This document shows, one piece after another, positions 6,557 to 7,857 of a stretch of 7,857 nucleotides of DNA. The position numbers and the translations under genes were made by a program. The notes beneath the pieces are model-generated. The model was not told the DNA's origin. It saw nothing but the letters and a program-made list of their open reading frames with translations, and did not search any database. The DNA is from Kiritimatiellia bacterium (GTDB lineage: Bacteria > Verrucomicrobiota > Kiritimatiellia > RFP12 > DVOR01). The first letter of the stretch is position 1. Each line of letters opens with the position of its first letter. The stretch covers positions 1 through 7,857 of the forward strand of contig CAAGNN010000011.1 in the NCBI GenBank assembly GCA_900771325.1, in the 5' to 3' direction.

Positions 6557-7399
6557 TCAAATCACCCGCATCAAGTGCGGCATCACATCCATTAGCGACG
6601 TAGCCCCCGCGAGGATCTCCTCGGCGTGCGGCCCGACGGCAATCAGCGGCACCGGGTTGAAGGTGTGCCCGCGCGTGCCCAGATTCTCGATATTCCCGTG
6701 GTCGGAGGTAATCAGCAGCAGCGTCTCCTCGTCGCGCCCGGCCACCAGCTTCGTCAGACAACGATCCAGCGAACTCAACACGCCCTCGGCCCGCTCGCGG
6801 TTCTGCGAGTGCCCGGCAATATCCGTCAGGAAGTACTCAAAGAGCGTAAAGTCGTTCTCCGCAGCAATATCCAGCAACTGCTCGGCCGCCACCTCGGGGG
6901 TAATCAGCGGCCCGGTGTAGCCCTTGGGGACAATCGCCTCGCGCGTCAAATCGTGCAACACCGCCCGCCCGGCCAGCATATCGCGCTGATAGCGAATCAC
7001 CTCCGGCGTGGTCAGCGACATAATGGTGGTCACGCTCTTAAACCGCCGCGCCGCCAGTTCGTCGGCCGTGTCGGCAAAGTACGCATCGGCAAAGCAGACC
7101 CGCAGCCCCCGCCGCCGAAGCTCCATAAACAAGTTCCCCTCCTGCAACAACTTGCACAGCGTCGGCCCCGGGAACCCCTCCTTGTGCCGCCCCATCACCT
7201 GCGGTGCATTCACCCCCGTGTAAAGCGTCGACTGCCCCGTGGCCGACTGCGGTAGCCCCGGCACACTCAGGCACGCATCCAAATGCACCGCCTGCGCCAT
7301 CAGCGCGCACAGCGTTGGGCAAACCTCCGAGCAGACCGGGTTCTGCTCCCCCGGCTCGCCATAGCCAACGCCATCAATAAAGACATAAAGCACGCGCAT
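6557..7399 (-). CDS. Alkaline-phosphatase-superfamily metalloenzyme (phosphoglycerate/phosphopentomutase-like)
   Basis: A 280-residue cytosolic protein of the metalloenzyme clan that includes phosphopentomutase, cofactor-independent phosphoglycerate mutase and alkaline phosphatase; these bind two metal ions and move or remove phosphate. Metal-site motifs are all present: FIDGVGYG at 7-14 (Asp9), the nucleophile region PQSATGQST at 50-58, DIAGHSQN at 193-200 (Asp193, His197), TSDHGNIEN at 231-239 (Asp233, His234), and GHTFNPVPL at 244-252 (His245). It is shorter than standard iPGM (about 510) or DeoB (about 390), so the cap domain is reduced and the exact substrate is unclear; a phosphatase, phosphodiesterase or mutase role is possible. 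No signal peptide. The ATG at 7399 lacks a ribosome binding site but lies just after a -10-like box. Its TGA touches the next gene's possible ATG. Confidence 0.85.
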   Translation of the reverse strand: MRVLYVFIDGVGYGEPGEQNPVCSEVCPTLCALMAQAVHLDACLSVPGLPQSATGQSTLYTGVNAPQVMGRHKEGFPGPTLCKLLQEGNLFMELRRRGLRVCFADAYFADTADELAARRFKSVTTIMSLTTPEVIRYQRDMLAGRAVLHDLTREAIVPKGYTGPLITPEVAAEQLLDIAAENDFTLFEYFLTDIAGHSQNRERAEGVLSSLDRCLTKLVAGRDEETLLLITSDHGNIENLGTRGHTFNPVPLIAVGPHAEEILAGATSLMDVMPHLMRVI

Positions 7400-7407
7400 A
7401 CGGCCAC

Positions 7408-7437
7408 ATCATAGCACACACCCCCCGCCCTCGGCAA
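7408..7437 (-). promoter_or_regulatory. Candidate promoter for a leaderless metalloenzyme transcript
   Basis: On the minus strand TTGCCG (7432-7437) and TATGAT (7408-7413) are 18 bases apart. The predicted start of transcription falls within a few bases of the ATG at 7399, and no Shine-Dalgarno motif is present. Confidence 0.45.
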
Positions 7438-7698
7438 CTGCCTTTGCACGGCTCTGGAGGAAAGGTGGAAACCGCAAAGAAGACAAAGGAAGGTTCGCAG
7501 GAAAAGGGAGTGCTTGTGGTGTGGGAGCGATGACATAGCTCCTTCGCTTCGCTCGGACTTGCTCGCCCCCACACCCCTCGGGAGCGCAGGGCGCTCCACC
7601 CCGGCCGCTCCAATGGCCACACCCAGGTCTCCACCCCGCCCGGCACGGGGCTCTCTTATCTTCCATTCAGTTCTCCTCCTACCATCAACGGTTCTGTG

Positions 7699-7736
7699 GC
7701 GCGGCATATTTGCCGCGCAGCGAGCGTCAGCGAGCG
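7699..7736. repeat. REP-like palindrome plus repeated AGCGAGCG
   Basis: GCGCGGCA-TATT-TGCCGCGC is a perfect 8-bp inverted repeat, followed at once by AGCGAGCG at 7719-7726 and 7729-7736. The layout resembles short dispersed intergenic palindromes, but only one copy lies in this window. Confidence 0.45.
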
Positions 7737-7805
7737 CCTGGCTCCAAGCCCCCGGCCCCCCCCCTGCCGCGCCCTTTCCCTCGACCCGCCCCGGGTGGTT
7801 CTTTC

Positions 7806-7829
7806 GATAGACGATGGACGATAGACGAG
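7806..7829. repeat. Short tandem repeat of the heptamer GATAGAC
   Basis: GATAGAC, GATGGAC and GATAGAC lie head to tail from 7806 to 7826, followed by a partial GAG. Three 7-base units differ by a single base. Confidence 0.7.
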
Positions 7830-7857
7830 AAAACTGTCGCCGGAGGTGGAAAGCCCG

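Larger units (their letters stand above)
7400..7857. other. G+C-rich intergenic stretch with several hairpins; no gene seen
   Basis: Open frames here are short, overlap one another and resemble nothing. Hairpins: GGTGTGGG/CCCACACC (7518-7525 with 7568-7575) enclosing GGAGC/GCTCC (7524-7528 with 7538-7542, alternative pairing); GGAGCGC/GCGCTCC at 7581-7597; CCCCG/CGGGG at 7634-7650; GCGCGGCA/TGCCGCGC at 7699-7718. The next gene to the right must begin or end outside the window. Confidence 0.6.

Noticed and set aside
6558..6761. Upstream extension of the exported-protein frame
   Set aside because: It lies over the conserved C-terminal part of the metalloenzyme (DHG and GHTF motifs) and would place the signal peptide internally.
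7300..7707. Minus-strand open frame of 135 codons upstream of the metalloenzyme
   Set aside because: Half lies over the metalloenzyme start in another frame and half over hairpins; overlapping alternatives are equally open and none has a motif.
1..7857. CRISPR array or known defence system
   Set aside because: No regularly spaced repeats and no cas, restriction, toxin-antitoxin or other defence gene motif was seen.

Overview
The window looks like a bacterial chromosome segment in which every gene I can support lies on the minus strand, so transcription runs from high to low coordinates. The rightmost two thirds (about 2600-7857) is visibly G+C-rich and carries host-type genes. The left part (1 to about 2320) is less G+C-rich and carries the integration module of a mobile element. 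A fused carbohydrate-esterase-type exoprotein, an Ala/Thr/Val-rich Sec-exported protein of unknown function and mixed use of strong and absent Shine-Dalgarno sites together suggest a member of the PVC group (Verrucomicrobiota, Kiritimatiellota or Lentisphaerota). This is an inference from gene style; there is no rRNA or marker phylogeny here.

Layout, left to right. (1) 1-1765: a large serine recombinase running off the left edge, preceded in its operon by a DUF2924 protein (14-nt overlap) and a possible 31-residue ORF with a good ribosome binding site. (2) 1766-2357: an A+T-rich non-coding stretch with a 14-bp palindrome flanked on both sides by an 11-bp direct repeat, which could be an attachment site or operator. 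(3) 2358-2514: a tRNA-Val(GAC) / tRNA-Pro(GGG) operon with a clear promoter and intrinsic terminator. (4) 2758-4392: a secreted protein with two different SGNH-type esterase modules in tandem. (5) 4463-5494: purM, for de novo purine synthesis, ended by a 12-bp-stem terminator-like hairpin directly in front of the esterase ribosome binding site. (6) 5538-6542: the exported protein with no cysteine or histidine. (7) 6557-7399: an alkaline-phosphatase-superfamily metalloenzyme related to phosphoglycerate and phosphopentomutases, whose stop codon meets the next gene. (8) 7400-7857: no gene, but several hairpins and a short heptamer tandem repeat.

How they fit together: the metalloenzyme, the exported protein and purM are closely packed and could form one transcript from a promoter just upstream of 7399. 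Purine synthesis and an exported protein have no obvious functional link, so the grouping may be mere adjacency. The esterase probably removes acyl groups from glycans outside the cytoplasm. The recombinase module belongs to an integrated element whose cargo and far end lie to the left of the window. I see no clearly new defence or metabolic system; the best leads are the small ORF-DUF2924-recombinase module with its upstream repeat/palindrome arrangement, and the double esterase.
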